Below, piece by piece: positions 1 through 5,637 of a DNA stretch of 12,429 nt; within the stretch, counting starts at the first letter, position 1, and each line of letters starts with the position of its first letter. Both the position numbers and the translations under genes were made by a program. The DNA comes from Candidatus Zixiibacteriota bacterium. Lineage in GTDB: Bacteria; SM23-81; DAOVCL01. The notes beneath the pieces were generated by a model that was given only the letters and a program-made list of their open reading frames with translations, searched no databases and was not told the DNA's origin. The DNA lies in the NCBI GenBank assembly GCA_030670005.1, contig DAOVCL010000038.1, positions 1 through 12,429 on the forward strand, written 5' to 3'.

Positions 1-419
1 GAGGGGAGAAACCCCTCAAAGGCAAACCTATCAGTGGAAAGGCCAGAGGAGATAAGGGCAGAGAGGGCGGCATTTGGCCCAGGGATGGGGGTTATCTCTA
101 TACCCTCCCTGATGGCCAGTCTCACCAAATAGAAGGCTGGATCAGAGATCCCTGGAGTGCCAGCATCGGAGACCAGGGCAAGGGACCTCCCCTCCAATAG
201 GCCCTTCACCAACCAAGGGGCCTTTTTCTCCTTGTTGTAATCATAGTAGGAGGTCAGCCTTTTTCCTATTCCGTAATGGGCAAGGAGCTTCCTTGTCCTG
301 CGGGTGTCCTCACAGGCGATGAGATCGACCTCCTTCAAGATGCGCAGTGCCCGCAGGGTTATATCCTCCAAATTGCCTATGGGGGTAGCTACCAGATAGA
401 GCCTGCCGGCCCCAGTCAC
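1..419 (-). CDS. rsmI: 16S rRNA (cytidine-1402 2'-O)-methyltransferase RsmI, N-terminal part
   Basis: RsmI is a SAM-dependent enzyme of the tetrapyrrole-methylase fold that 2'-O-methylates C1402 in the decoding centre of 16S rRNA. The visible 139 codons give the family's N-terminal hallmarks in order: LYLVATPIGNLEDIT (residues about 7-21), the ACEDTR motif (about 36-41), LVSDAGTPGISDP (about 77-89), PIPGPNAA (about 106-113) and FEGFLP at the window edge. The family is about 280 residues long, so roughly the C-terminal half lies beyond position 1. The GTG at 419-417 is chosen because it puts LYLVATPIGN at the usual distance from the N-terminus and because no ATG is seen in frame just upstream. 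It lies 4 bases after the nadE stop, so translation is probably coupled to nadE. Identification is by recognised motifs and is confident; the start is less so. Confidence 0.95.
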   Translation of the reverse strand, partial: MTGAGRLYLVATPIGNLEDITLRALRILKEVDLIACEDTRRTRKLLAHYGIGKRLTSYYDYNKEKKAPWLVKGLLEGRSLALVSDAGTPGISDPAFYLVRLAIREGIEITPIPGPNAALSALISSGLSTDRFAFEGFLP

Positions 420-423
420 TGGA

Positions 424-1227
424 TTATTTGAAGTCCCGATCGATTTTCCTCTCTGAGAGCCTGGCAATGAGGGGGAGCCTCCTTTTATATTGGGTGGTTT
501 GAATTCTGTTGAATACATCCCTCACGAATTCCCTTTTATATCCCAGTTCCTTCAACTCGGAAAAAATGTAACTTTTGTCCACCATAAAGTAGAGGAGGGT
601 ATCTACCTTCTCATAGGTAAAACCGAGTTCTTCCTCATCGGTCTGGCCGGCCCAGAGGTCGGCGGAGGGCCTCTTCTGCCGAATCCTCTCTGGAACCCCT
701 AAGAATGCGGCCAGTTGATAGACTTGGCTCTTATAGAGGTCGCCTAAAGGGGCTAAGGCACAGGCCATATCCCCCCACAGGGTGGTATAGCCGAGCAGAT
801 ATTCGGTCTTGTTACCTGCTCCTAAAACCAGTGCCTCCCTCTCCTTTGACTGATCATAGAGGATGATCATCCTCTCCCTGGCCATTACATTTCCCCTTCT
901 CACTCTGTCCATCTGAGGGAATGCCCGGAAGAGCGGCTCAACCAGCGGGGTGATATCTATCCGCAGATGGTCGATCCCCAGCTTTTCGACCATCAGAAGG
1001 GCATCCTCCTCACTCCGGGGATCGCTGGTTTTGTAGGGCATAATTAACCCGCACACTCCCTCAGGGCCCAGCGAGTTAGCTGCCAAGTAGGCTGTGGTGG
1101 TTGAGTCAAGGCCTCCGGAGAGGCCAATTACCACCCTCTGGAAGCCCGCCTTCTTTACCTCATTGGCGATGAAGTCCTTTAGAAACCTTGCCGTCAACTC
1201 AGGGTTGATTAAAAGCTCTCTGCTCAT
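424..1227 (-). CDS. nadE: NH3-dependent NAD+ synthetase
   Basis: This cytoplasmic enzyme amidates nicotinic acid adenine dinucleotide to NAD+ using ATP and ammonia, the last step of NAD synthesis. The 267 residues match the short ammonia-dependent form: there is no N-terminal nitrilase glutaminase domain. Visible motifs are the ATP-pyrophosphatase P-loop SGGLDS (37-42), GAGNKTE (136-142), LLGYTTLWGD (144-153), PLGDLYKS (160-167) and KRPSADLWAGQTDEEELG (185-202), the last being the family's substrate/ATP-binding segment. The start is supported by a ribosome site, GGAAAGGA (1238-1231 on the minus strand), 3 bases before the ATG. rsmI follows 4 bp after the stop, suggesting a two-gene or longer housekeeping operon. 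No convincing promoter was found upstream (1228-1400, minus strand). Confidence 0.95.
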   Translation of the reverse strand: MSRELLINPELTARFLKDFIANEVKKAGFQRVVIGLSGGLDSTTTAYLAANSLGPEGVCGLIMPYKTSDPRSEEDALLMVEKLGIDHLRIDITPLVEPLFRAFPQMDRVRRGNVMARERMIILYDQSKEREALVLGAGNKTEYLLGYTTLWGDMACALAPLGDLYKSQVYQLAAFLGVPERIRQKRPSADLWAGQTDEEELGFTYEKVDTLLYFMVDKSYIFSELKELGYKREFVRDVFNRIQTTQYKRRLPLIARLSERKIDRDFK

Positions 1228-1816
1228 ATATCCTTTCCAGTTCCCTGTAACAGTTCACCACGGAATCTCACGGAAAAAAGCAATTAAGAATTAAGAATGA
1301 GGTTTATGGTGCTTCCTACTTTTCCCTGCTAGCCTGAATAATGCATATGCCACAAAGGCACCAAGCCCCAAAGTGTTGATAAAATTTAGATTAGAATAAA
1401 AGTTCACAGACTAATACAGAGCGACTCAGTTTACAAACCGAACTGCTCTTATTTTTTATATTCTTAGTGACCCTTCAACTTCGCTCAGGACATGCTTAGT
1501 GTCTTCGTGGCTATAATTTATGAATAATCCTGATTAGAGGCAATTATAACAAAAAAAAGGGTTCATAGCAAGGGGAATCGGACATTCCCATATTTTTGTA
1601 TTGGAAGGGCAGATGGTAATCGGGATAGTGGGGCCGAGGACTTAGGTAGGTCATCCCTTGCCGAGGTTGATCTCATCTTTGATGGGCTTCTGAAAGCAGC
1701 CTATTAGGGGAAGAACCTCCAGAAGATCGAGAGGCAATTCAGGAGGCCTCTCCCAAAACATATCTTTTTGAGGAACTTCTTGTGGGGTTCTCAGTCAATT
1801 TTCTTCAAAAAAAGTC
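1228..1816. other. gene-poor intergenic stretch with repeat debris
   Basis: No convincing gene is seen in this stretch. It begins with upstream sequence of nadE, including a short AATTAAG-type tandem repeat (about 1281-1297) that recurs near 12343-12371. Next comes an imperfect inverted-repeat pair (1348-1365 and 1495-1512), with a dispersed-repeat-like segment (CTTCAACTTCGCTCAGGACA, 1474-1493) just before its right arm. Part of 1590-1767 reads as a short open stretch (GAEDLGRSSLAEVDLIFDGL in one frame) that ends in a stop with no start or ribosome site. It could be the remains of a gene, but I do not recognise it. Confidence 0.5.
1348..1512. repeat. imperfect inverted-repeat element (GCCAC-AAAG-CAC type)
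   Basis: TGCCACAAAGGCACCAAG at 1348-1365 matches the reverse complement of CTTAGTGTCTTCGTGGCT at 1495-1512 at 14 of 18 positions, with about 130 bp between the arms. I recall similar GCCACGAAG...CTTCGTGGC pairs as frequent intergenic debris in genomes of uncultured bacteria; that is memory, not a search. No gene lies between the arms. It could be a decayed non-autonomous element or a folded transcript end. Confidence 0.4.
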
Positions 1817-1845
1817 TTGACTTTAGGGTCTATGATTGGTATATT
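1817..1845 (+). promoter_or_regulatory. sigma70-type promoter, extended -10
   Basis: TTGACT (1817-1822) and TATATT (1840-1845) are separated by exactly 17 bp, and TG sits one base before the -10 (1837-1838), giving an extended -10 promoter. Transcription would start near 1852, about 50 bases before the 113-aa gene. It probably drives that gene together with the TPR and sigma54-activator genes. Confidence 0.65.
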
Positions 1846-1873
1846 TATTTTCAATTTGAAGAATCCATTTTAG

Positions 1874-1888
1874 GGGAGAAATTCTCCC
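1874..1888. promoter_or_regulatory. dyad in the leader, possible operator or hairpin
   Basis: GGGAGAAATTCTCCC is a perfect 15-bp odd palindrome lying between the predicted transcription start (about 1852) and the start codon at 1904. As DNA it could bind a dimeric repressor. As RNA it could form a small hairpin just before the ribosome site GAGGTGA (1894-1900). Nothing in the window says which. Confidence 0.35.
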
Positions 1889-1903
1889 TCTGTGAGGTGA
1901 TGG

Positions 1904-2245
1904 ATGATGAAAAAGTTGGGTATCATTTTATTGACCATAGCCTTCCTTCTTTCCACTTTTACCCTTCTGCCGGTGAAGAAGGCCCTCTGCAATAGGCCAA
2001 ATGAATGCCTTTTTATGGAAGCCTGGCCGTGGGACGAATATTATCATGGTAATAAAGGAGGTTCCTCTAACAATTCAGGAGGTTCATATACTCAATCTCA
2101 GAATCGGGAGGTTATTCAAGGAAGTTCCACTATATCTGATCAACCAGGAGAAGTGAAGGAGAGAAAGAAGATTAGAGATTATCCCTGGTATAAAAACTGG
2201 ATTTGGAAGGTTACCTTTTATCTACGGGTCTTCATCAATAAGTGA
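1904..2245 (+). CDS. small exported protein of unknown function
   Basis: I do not recognise this 113-residue protein. The N-terminus is a clear Sec-type signal: MMKK, then a hydrophobic stretch (about 5-22), then a short polar region with two cysteines (C29, C35). It is not a proper lipobox, because K26-A27-L28 precede C29. The mature part starts with an aromatic patch, EAWPWDEYYHG (39-49), passes through a Gly/Ser/Asn/Gln-rich low-complexity stretch (about 49-66), and ends in an aromatic, basic tail (YPWYKNWIWKVTFYLRVF, about 93-110) that could be amphipathic. GAGGTGA (1894-1900) supports either the ATG at 1904 or the one at 1907; 1907 has the better spacing. A promoter lies upstream and the TPR gene begins 20 bp downstream, so the two are very likely co-transcribed. 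A small exported protein next to a TPR sensor suggests a signal or partner, which is inference only. Confidence 0.7.
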   Translation: MMKKLGIILLTIAFLLSTFTLLPVKKALCNRPNECLFMEAWPWDEYYHGNKGGSSNNSGGSYTQSQNREVIQGSSTISDQPGEVKERKKIRDYPWYKNWIWKVTFYLRVFINK

Positions 2246-2251
2246 TTCTTT

Positions 2252-2257
2252 GAGGAG
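2252..2257 (+). promoter_or_regulatory. ribosome binding site deciding a GTG start
   Basis: GAGGAG lies 8 bases before GTG 2266 and 20 bases before the first in-frame ATG (2278), so it favours the GTG as start of the TPR protein. Confidence 0.6.
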
Positions 2258-2265
2258 ACAAAGCC

Positions 2266-3615
2266 GTGGGTGACAAAATGTCGAAATTAGAGGCCTTGGT
2301 CAAACAGATAGAGGCTCTGCTTTACAAAGAGAAGGAACTGGATAGGGCGGAGGCAAAGGTTAATGAGACTCTAAAAGAGCTAATCACCTCACAATTGCAG
2401 GATTCTCCTCAAGCAGCGCGGGTATATACTCTGGCAACGGAAGTCAAGATAGAGATTGGCAAATATGTGGAGGCAGAGCCATTTGCATTTAAGTCATTTG
2501 GGATTTTAAAGGATACCGCTGAAAACAAGCTAAAAGGAAGAGTTCAATGGTGTATAGGAAGGATTTATAAAAATCTGGGTGATATGGATAAAGCCCGTAT
2601 ATACTTAGAGGATTCTCGAAGCACATATCGCACCATTGGATACAAGCAGGGTGAATTGGAGGCATTGAATGGTTTAATTCACCTGGATTTCATTGGCTCC
2701 GATTGGCCATCTGCCAAGAAGAAGCTAAAATACGCTTACCGGATAAATCAGGAATCTGGCAACCGGCGGGGGATGGCCCTCTGCCTCACAAACCTGGCGA
2801 CCGTATCTATACTTGTCGGGGAGCATAATGCTGCGGAGAAGGCCCTCAAAGAGAGCATCCAGATCAAGGAGGAGTTGGGGGATCCACTCCTTTTGACTCA
2901 CAGTTGGATCAGCCTTGCCCGTTTATATCTGAGGGAGCGAAGGTGGTCTGAGGCATCAGAGCTTGTCAGGAAGGCAAAGCAAGCAAGCCAGGAGCATAAT
3001 TTCCCTCGTGAGCTGGCGATGAGCTTAGAGACTGAAGGGGAACTATACTTTGCGCGGAAAGAATACGCCAAGGCCGAGAAAAGTTGTTTGGAAGCCTTGA
3101 AAATTGGGGAGCAAATATCACCTGAGGGGGATATTGTCGCAGAGCTTTCTCGTAAGCTGGCTGATCTGTATGTGGCTATGGAAGAAGCCGATAAAACCTT
3201 ACGCTTTGCTCAGAGAGCCCTGGAAGTCTCAATCAAAATGGGAGATAAATTTGAGCAAGGCTGTTGCTATCGAACCTTGGCTATGGCCTATAGTTTAAAG
3301 GGGTTGAAAGATAAATCTCAGAAAGCATTTGCTAAATCTATCTCCATTTTCAAATCTATTGGGGAGCGGTTTGAGCGAGGGTTGACTCTTCTGGCCGAGG
3401 GTGAGTTTAGCGGAAGGCTTGATCCCCTTAGGGAGGCTCACACCCTGTTTGCTCAAATCGAAGGGGCAGAGTTCTACGAGGCGATGGCCAAGCTTCAGAT
3501 CGCTAAGGTTGGGCCTTCTCTCAAGGCCGCCGTTAGATCTCTACGGGAAGGGGAGGAGATATTGCGGGCCAAGGGGGAAGAGGAGGAGCTTAAAGAGGTG
3601 GAGGCCATAAGGTAG
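2266..3615 (+). CDS. TPR-repeat protein, probable sensor half of a split sigma54 activator
   Basis: The 449-residue protein is almost wholly helical TPR repeats of the long (about 40-residue, MalT-like) type. Repeat units are seen near residues 50-85, 90-125, 130-165, 170-205, 210-245, 250-285, 290-325 and 330-365; examples are GRIYKNLGDMDKARIYLEDS and YFARKEYAKAEKSCLEALKI. There is no signal peptide or membrane segment, so it is cytoplasmic. The GTG start is set by GAGGAG (2252-2257), 8 bases upstream; the ATG at 2278 would be 20 bases away. TPR arrays of this kind bind proteins or peptides and form the sensory part of some large regulators. The C-terminal coiled stretch (EEILRAKGEEEELKEVEAIR) stops at a TAG. 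The -1 frame immediately continues as a plausible linker into the GAF/sigma54 protein, so this may be the first half of one protein of roughly 940 residues. Confidence 0.85.
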   Translation: MGDKMSKLEALVKQIEALLYKEKELDRAEAKVNETLKELITSQLQDSPQAARVYTLATEVKIEIGKYVEAEPFAFKSFGILKDTAENKLKGRVQWCIGRIYKNLGDMDKARIYLEDSRSTYRTIGYKQGELEALNGLIHLDFIGSDWPSAKKKLKYAYRINQESGNRRGMALCLTNLATVSILVGEHNAAEKALKESIQIKEELGDPLLLTHSWISLARLYLRERRWSEASELVRKAKQASQEHNFPRELAMSLETEGELYFARKEYAKAEKSCLEALKIGEQISPEGDIVAELSRKLADLYVAMEEADKTLRFAQRALEVSIKMGDKFEQGCCYRTLAMAYSLKGLKDKSQKAFAKSISIFKSIGERFERGLTLLAEGEFSGRLDPLREAHTLFAQIEGAEFYEAMAKLQIAKVGPSLKAAVRSLREGEEILRAKGEEEELKEVEAIR

Positions 3616-3662
3616 AGTTTAACAAGAAGCTGAGTGGCTCCCAGGCTCACAAATATCAGGTC
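3594..3662 (+). other. frameshift junction between the TPR and sigma54-activator frames
   Basis: The activator frame is open back to 3594, after a TAA at 3591-3593. It contains no ATG, GTG or TTG before 3663, yet translates to protein-like sequence (VEFNKKLSGSQAHKYQV) that leads smoothly into the GAF domain. The TPR frame ends inside this interval (TAG 3613-3615). A one-base change near the AAGGT at 3609-3613, for example one missing G, would join EAIR to VEFNKK and fuse the two genes. It is either a sequencing or assembly indel, a real recent mutation, or recoding. No classical slippery heptamer in the correct phase was found. Confidence 0.6.
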
Positions 3663-5087
3663 TTGCAGGGGGTATCCTCGGAGGATGTGGGGGCAATCTT
3701 TGAGAGGTTGATCAAAGAGGTAGAAGCCGATAGAGGGTTTGTGGCCTATGGAGGAGACGGGAGGAAGAGAATGGAGATAGAGGTAAGCCACAACCTTACC
3801 GAGGAGGAGACCAGAAGGCTTCTCTCCCTGTTAGCAGATGGGAATGACTTTGAGACTGGTAGACCCTCTATCCTCTATGATAGCTCACTTGATGCTCGTT
3901 TCTCACCCGCAGGGGCTTACAGCCTAATGGTAACGCCCTTTGGAAATAGGGAAAGGATAGAGGGTTACCTGTATCTGGATCGTCAAAAGGGGAAGGAGCC
4001 TTTCTTAGACAAAGAGTTTGAGCTATTCTATTATCTCTCAGAGAGGGTGGCGAAGGTTATTTCTGAGAAGAGGCAGAGGGAGCTGGAGAGGGCAAATCAG
4101 GGCTTAAGGCAGAGGCTCACCGTCCAGGGGGTGGTTCCCGAGGAGATAATCACTCAGAATGGGGAGATGCTGGAGATATTGAGGAAAGTGGATAGGAGCA
4201 AGGACTACAAAACCACTGTGCTCATCAAGGGGGAGTCAGGGACAGGCAAGGAGTTAATAGCCCAGAGGATCCACTTCACCAGTCTAAGAAACACTAAGAG
4301 GCTCATCTCCATAAATTGCGGGGCCATACCAGATGACTTATTTGAGGCTGAGTTCTTTGGCTGCGAGAAAGGGGCATTTACTGGAGCTGCACCGAGGAAA
4401 GGGTTAATTGAGGAGGCCGATGGGGGAACACTTTTCTTGGACGAAGTGGGCAACCTGAGCCTCAGCCATCAGGCCAAGCTGCTCAGGGTGTTGGAGGATG
4501 GGAGGCTTCGCCGGGTGGGAGGCAATAGGGAAAGAGGTGTGGATGTGCGAGTAATAGTTGCCACCAACAAGGACCTGACAGAGGAGGTGAAGAAGGGGAG
4601 ATTCAGGGAGGATCTCTACTACAGGCTCAACACGATAGTGTTAGGGCTTCCTCCTCTGAGGGAGAGGAGGGATGATATCAGACTTCTGGCCCAATATTTT
4701 CTGGACATCTACTCCCGTCAGTTTAAGAAGAGATTGGGGGCCATTACCGAGGAGGCCCTACGGCTTTTAGAGAGATGCCCCTGGCCAGGGAATGTGCGTG
4801 AACTGAAGAACGAGATGGAGAGGGCAGTGCTTCTGGCCGAGGGAGGCTGGATCACCTCCGAGCAATTGTCAGAGAGGATAAGGGCAAGGGAACCTTTGGA
4901 AAAGGAAGGTTATAAAGCTCTTGAGGTAGTTTCACTGGAAGAGGCTGAAAGGGCTCATATACTGAGGGTATTGGAACACACAGGTTGGAAGAAGGTGGAA
5001 GCCTGCTCTGTTCTTGGAGTTTCAAGGCCGACCTTAAACAGGAAAATGGAAAAATATCATATCGAAGGGAGAAAATCAGTGCGTTAA
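3663..5087 (+). CDS. sigma54-dependent transcriptional activator (GAF, AAA+, Fis-type HTH)
   Basis: This bacterial enhancer-binding protein would remodel RNA polymerase-sigma54 closed complexes with ATP. Domain order over 474 residues is: a GAF-like sensor (about 1-135), a coiled linker (about 135-155), a central AAA+ domain (about 158-390) and a C-terminal Fis-type HTH (about 425-470). AAA+ motifs are intact: Walker A GESGTGKE (190-197), the sigma54-contacting GAFTGA (237-242), Walker B GGTLFLDE (254-261), sensor I TN (301-302), the arginine-finger segment FREDLYYRLN (314-323) and WPGNVREL (374-381). There is no receiver domain, so it responds to a ligand or to the TPR part, not to phosphorylation. 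The TTG at 3663 lacks a ribosome site. The next candidate, GTG 3687, has GGAGG only 2 bases away. Both are poor starts, which favours translation as a continuation of the TPR frame. A near-perfect sigma54 promoter lies 220 bp downstream. Confidence 0.92.
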   Translation: MQGVSSEDVGAIFERLIKEVEADRGFVAYGGDGRKRMEIEVSHNLTEEETRRLLSLLADGNDFETGRPSILYDSSLDARFSPAGAYSLMVTPFGNRERIEGYLYLDRQKGKEPFLDKEFELFYYLSERVAKVISEKRQRELERANQGLRQRLTVQGVVPEEIITQNGEMLEILRKVDRSKDYKTTVLIKGESGTGKELIAQRIHFTSLRNTKRLISINCGAIPDDLFEAEFFGCEKGAFTGAAPRKGLIEEADGGTLFLDEVGNLSLSHQAKLLRVLEDGRLRRVGGNRERGVDVRVIVATNKDLTEEVKKGRFREDLYYRLNTIVLGLPPLRERRDDIRLLAQYFLDIYSRQFKKRLGAITEEALRLLERCPWPGNVRELKNEMERAVLLAEGGWITSEQLSERIRAREPLEKEGYKALEVVSLEEAERAHILRVLEHTGWKKVEACSVLGVSRPTLNRKMEKYHIEGRKSVR

Positions 5088-5092
5088 AGAAT

Positions 5093-5191
5093 GTTACTTA
5101 AGCTTCAGATGTTTACCTTTTGTTCATCTCTTTGTAAACTATAGAGTTATACTCGATTGAAGGGGGAATGATGTAACAGAAGGTTACTTAA
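5093..5191 (+). repeat. pair of 9-bp direct repeats GTTACTTAA
   Basis: GTTACTTAA occurs at 5093-5101 and again at 5183-5191, 90 bp apart, both upstream of the sigma54 promoter. The second copy overlaps the GTAAC/GTTAC dyad. The repeats may be half-sites for the neighbouring activator. Confidence 0.35.
5173..5187. promoter_or_regulatory. candidate upstream activator (enhancer) site
   Basis: GTAAC-N5-GTTAC forms a 15-bp dyad about 155 bp upstream of the predicted sigma54 start. That is the usual shape and distance for a site bound by a dimeric Fis-HTH enhancer-binding protein. The protein encoded just upstream is the obvious candidate. Support is from position and symmetry only. Confidence 0.4.
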
Positions 5192-5247
5192 CGGGCGAAT
5201 GGGAAGTCTCCCTGGTTCTCCCTGAAGATGAGAAAATAGATTTTTTT

Positions 5248-5260
5248 CGTCAATAATTTA
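5248..5260 (+). promoter_or_regulatory. IHF-like site
   Basis: CGTCAATAATTTA matches the IHF consensus WATCAANNNNTTR except at the first two positions. An A/T tract (AAAATAGATTTTTTT) sits just upstream, as is common at IHF sites. It lies between the candidate enhancer and the -24/-12 element, where IHF bends DNA at many sigma54 promoters. The match is short, so confidence is limited. Confidence 0.35.
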
Positions 5261-5267
5261 TTGCAAT

Positions 5268-5302
5268 AAGGCCACTTAGAAGTTAAACGGCCTTTTTATT
5301 TT
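5268..5302 (+). terminator. intrinsic terminator of the activator transcript
   Basis: AAGGCC (5268-5273) pairs with GGCCTT (5289-5294), followed by a T-rich run (TTTTTATTTT, 5293-5302). A small inner CTT/AAG pair may tighten the 15-base loop. It is of moderate strength and sits about 180 bases after the activator stop, just before the next promoter. Confidence 0.55.
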
Positions 5303-5307
5303 CTAAA

Positions 5308-5323
5308 TGGCACCGGATTTGCA
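5308..5323 (+). promoter_or_regulatory. sigma54 (-24/-12) promoter
   Basis: TGGCACCGGATTTGCA matches the consensus TGGCAC-N5-TTGCW at every fixed position, with the invariant GG (5309-5310) and GC (5321-5322) exactly 10 bp apart. Transcription would start near 5334 on the plus strand. The sigma54 activator gene lies just upstream, with a candidate enhancer dyad and an IHF-like site between them. The likely targets are the leader and the 57-aa gene, and possibly the propeller and protease genes, as no terminator is seen before 10215. Confidence 0.75.
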
Positions 5324-5348
5324 GTTATGATAGGTGTTCCGTGGCTTA

Positions 5349-5485
5349 GGCAGGCAGGGGGAAACCGGTGCTGTCTTGTTCTCGCTTGGTGGTTGGAGGC
5401 AGCATTTTGGGAAGATTGAGGTGTCAGAACCCCAGTTCTGACACCAAACATAGCGGAGATGCCCGTTGGTTCTCCCTTGCCTGCC
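5349..5485 (+). ncRNA. long foldable leader element downstream of the sigma54 promoter
   Basis: GGCAGGCAGGGGGAAAC (5349-5365) can pair with 5469-5485 at 16 of 17 positions, counting two G-U pairs, closing a region of about 137 bases. Inside it is a perfect 11-bp hairpin, GGTGTCAGAAC / GTTCTGACACC (5420-5430 and 5435-5445, loop CCCA). TGCTG (5369-5373) and CAGCA (5400-5404) can form a further short stem. It begins about 15 bases after the predicted sigma54 start. It may be a regulatory 5' leader, a sigma54-dependent small RNA, or a folded repeat that landed here. No known RNA family is recognised. Confidence 0.4.
5420..5445. repeat. perfect 11-bp hairpin
   Basis: The arms GGTGTCAGAAC and GTTCTGACACC are exact reverse complements around CCCA. 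No T-tract follows, so it is not an intrinsic terminator. I recall similar GTGTCAGAAC hairpins dispersed in genomes of uncultured bacteria, unverified, so it may be a copy of a mobile palindromic element. Confidence 0.5.
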
Positions 5486-5516
5486 ACCCTTGGAGATTGC
5501 CTTATCAAAGGAGGTT

Positions 5517-5550
5517 GAGATTGCTTCGTCGCTACGCTCCTCGCAATGAC
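5517..5550. repeat. REP-like dispersed palindromic element
   Basis: The segment starts GAGATTGCTTCGTCGC and ends CGCTCCTCGCAATGAC, with ATTGC and GCAAT as outer arms. I recall this sequence type as a widespread intergenic repeat in many unrelated bacteria (from memory, not a search). A second GGAGATTGC lies at 5492-5500. It sits in the long leader of the sigma54 transcript, does not look coding, and short ORFs across it are disregarded. Confidence 0.45.
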
Positions 5551-5568
5551 ATGCTTATTGTGCTGGTA

Positions 5569-5587
5569 GGGCGACCGCCCAAGGCGG
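5569..5587. repeat. G+C-rich hairpin, two alternative foldings
   Basis: GGGCG-AC-CGCCC (5569-5580) and CCGCC-CAA-GGCGG (5575-5587) overlap, so the two stems are mutually exclusive. It lies about 50 bases before the start of the 57-aa gene. It is either another dispersed repeat or part of a leader switch; no T-run follows. Confidence 0.35.
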
Positions 5588-5637
5588 AGTAAAGAAACTG
5601 CAGTTGCCCAATCTATCAGCTAACAGAAGAGGAGAAA

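Noticed and set aside
1487..1517. AGGACA ... TATAAT as a sigma70 promoter
   Set aside because: The -35 matches 4 of 6 and the spacer is 19 bp; nothing is transcribed just downstream, and the -10 lies next to a repeat arm.
1982..1990. Cys29 of the 113-aa protein as a lipoprotein attachment site
   Set aside because: The preceding residues K26-A27-L28 do not fit a lipobox (Leu at -3 and small residues at -2/-1 expected).
1768..1995. 75-codon plus-strand ORF from a TTG overlapping the start of the 113-aa gene
   Set aside because: No ribosome site at the TTG, it runs through the predicted promoter and leader, and the overlapping frame has a signal peptide and better start.
3588..3597. CTTAAAG as a programmed -1 slippery site
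   Set aside because: The heptamer is in the wrong phase for the TPR frame, and slipping there would insert RGGGHK instead of the smoother EAIR-VEFNKK join.
3495..3791. 98-codon minus-strand ORF across the TPR/activator junction
   Set aside because: Low-complexity Ser/Leu translation opposite Glu/Lys-rich coding; no ribosome site, so it does not explain the split.
5296..5508. 70-codon minus-strand ORF
   Set aside because: It crosses the sigma54 promoter and the palindromic leader; no ribosome site or protein-like composition.
5368..5592. 74-codon plus-strand ORF from TTG 5368
   Set aside because: It reads through a perfect hairpin and a REP-like element with no ribosome site; the product is repeat translation.
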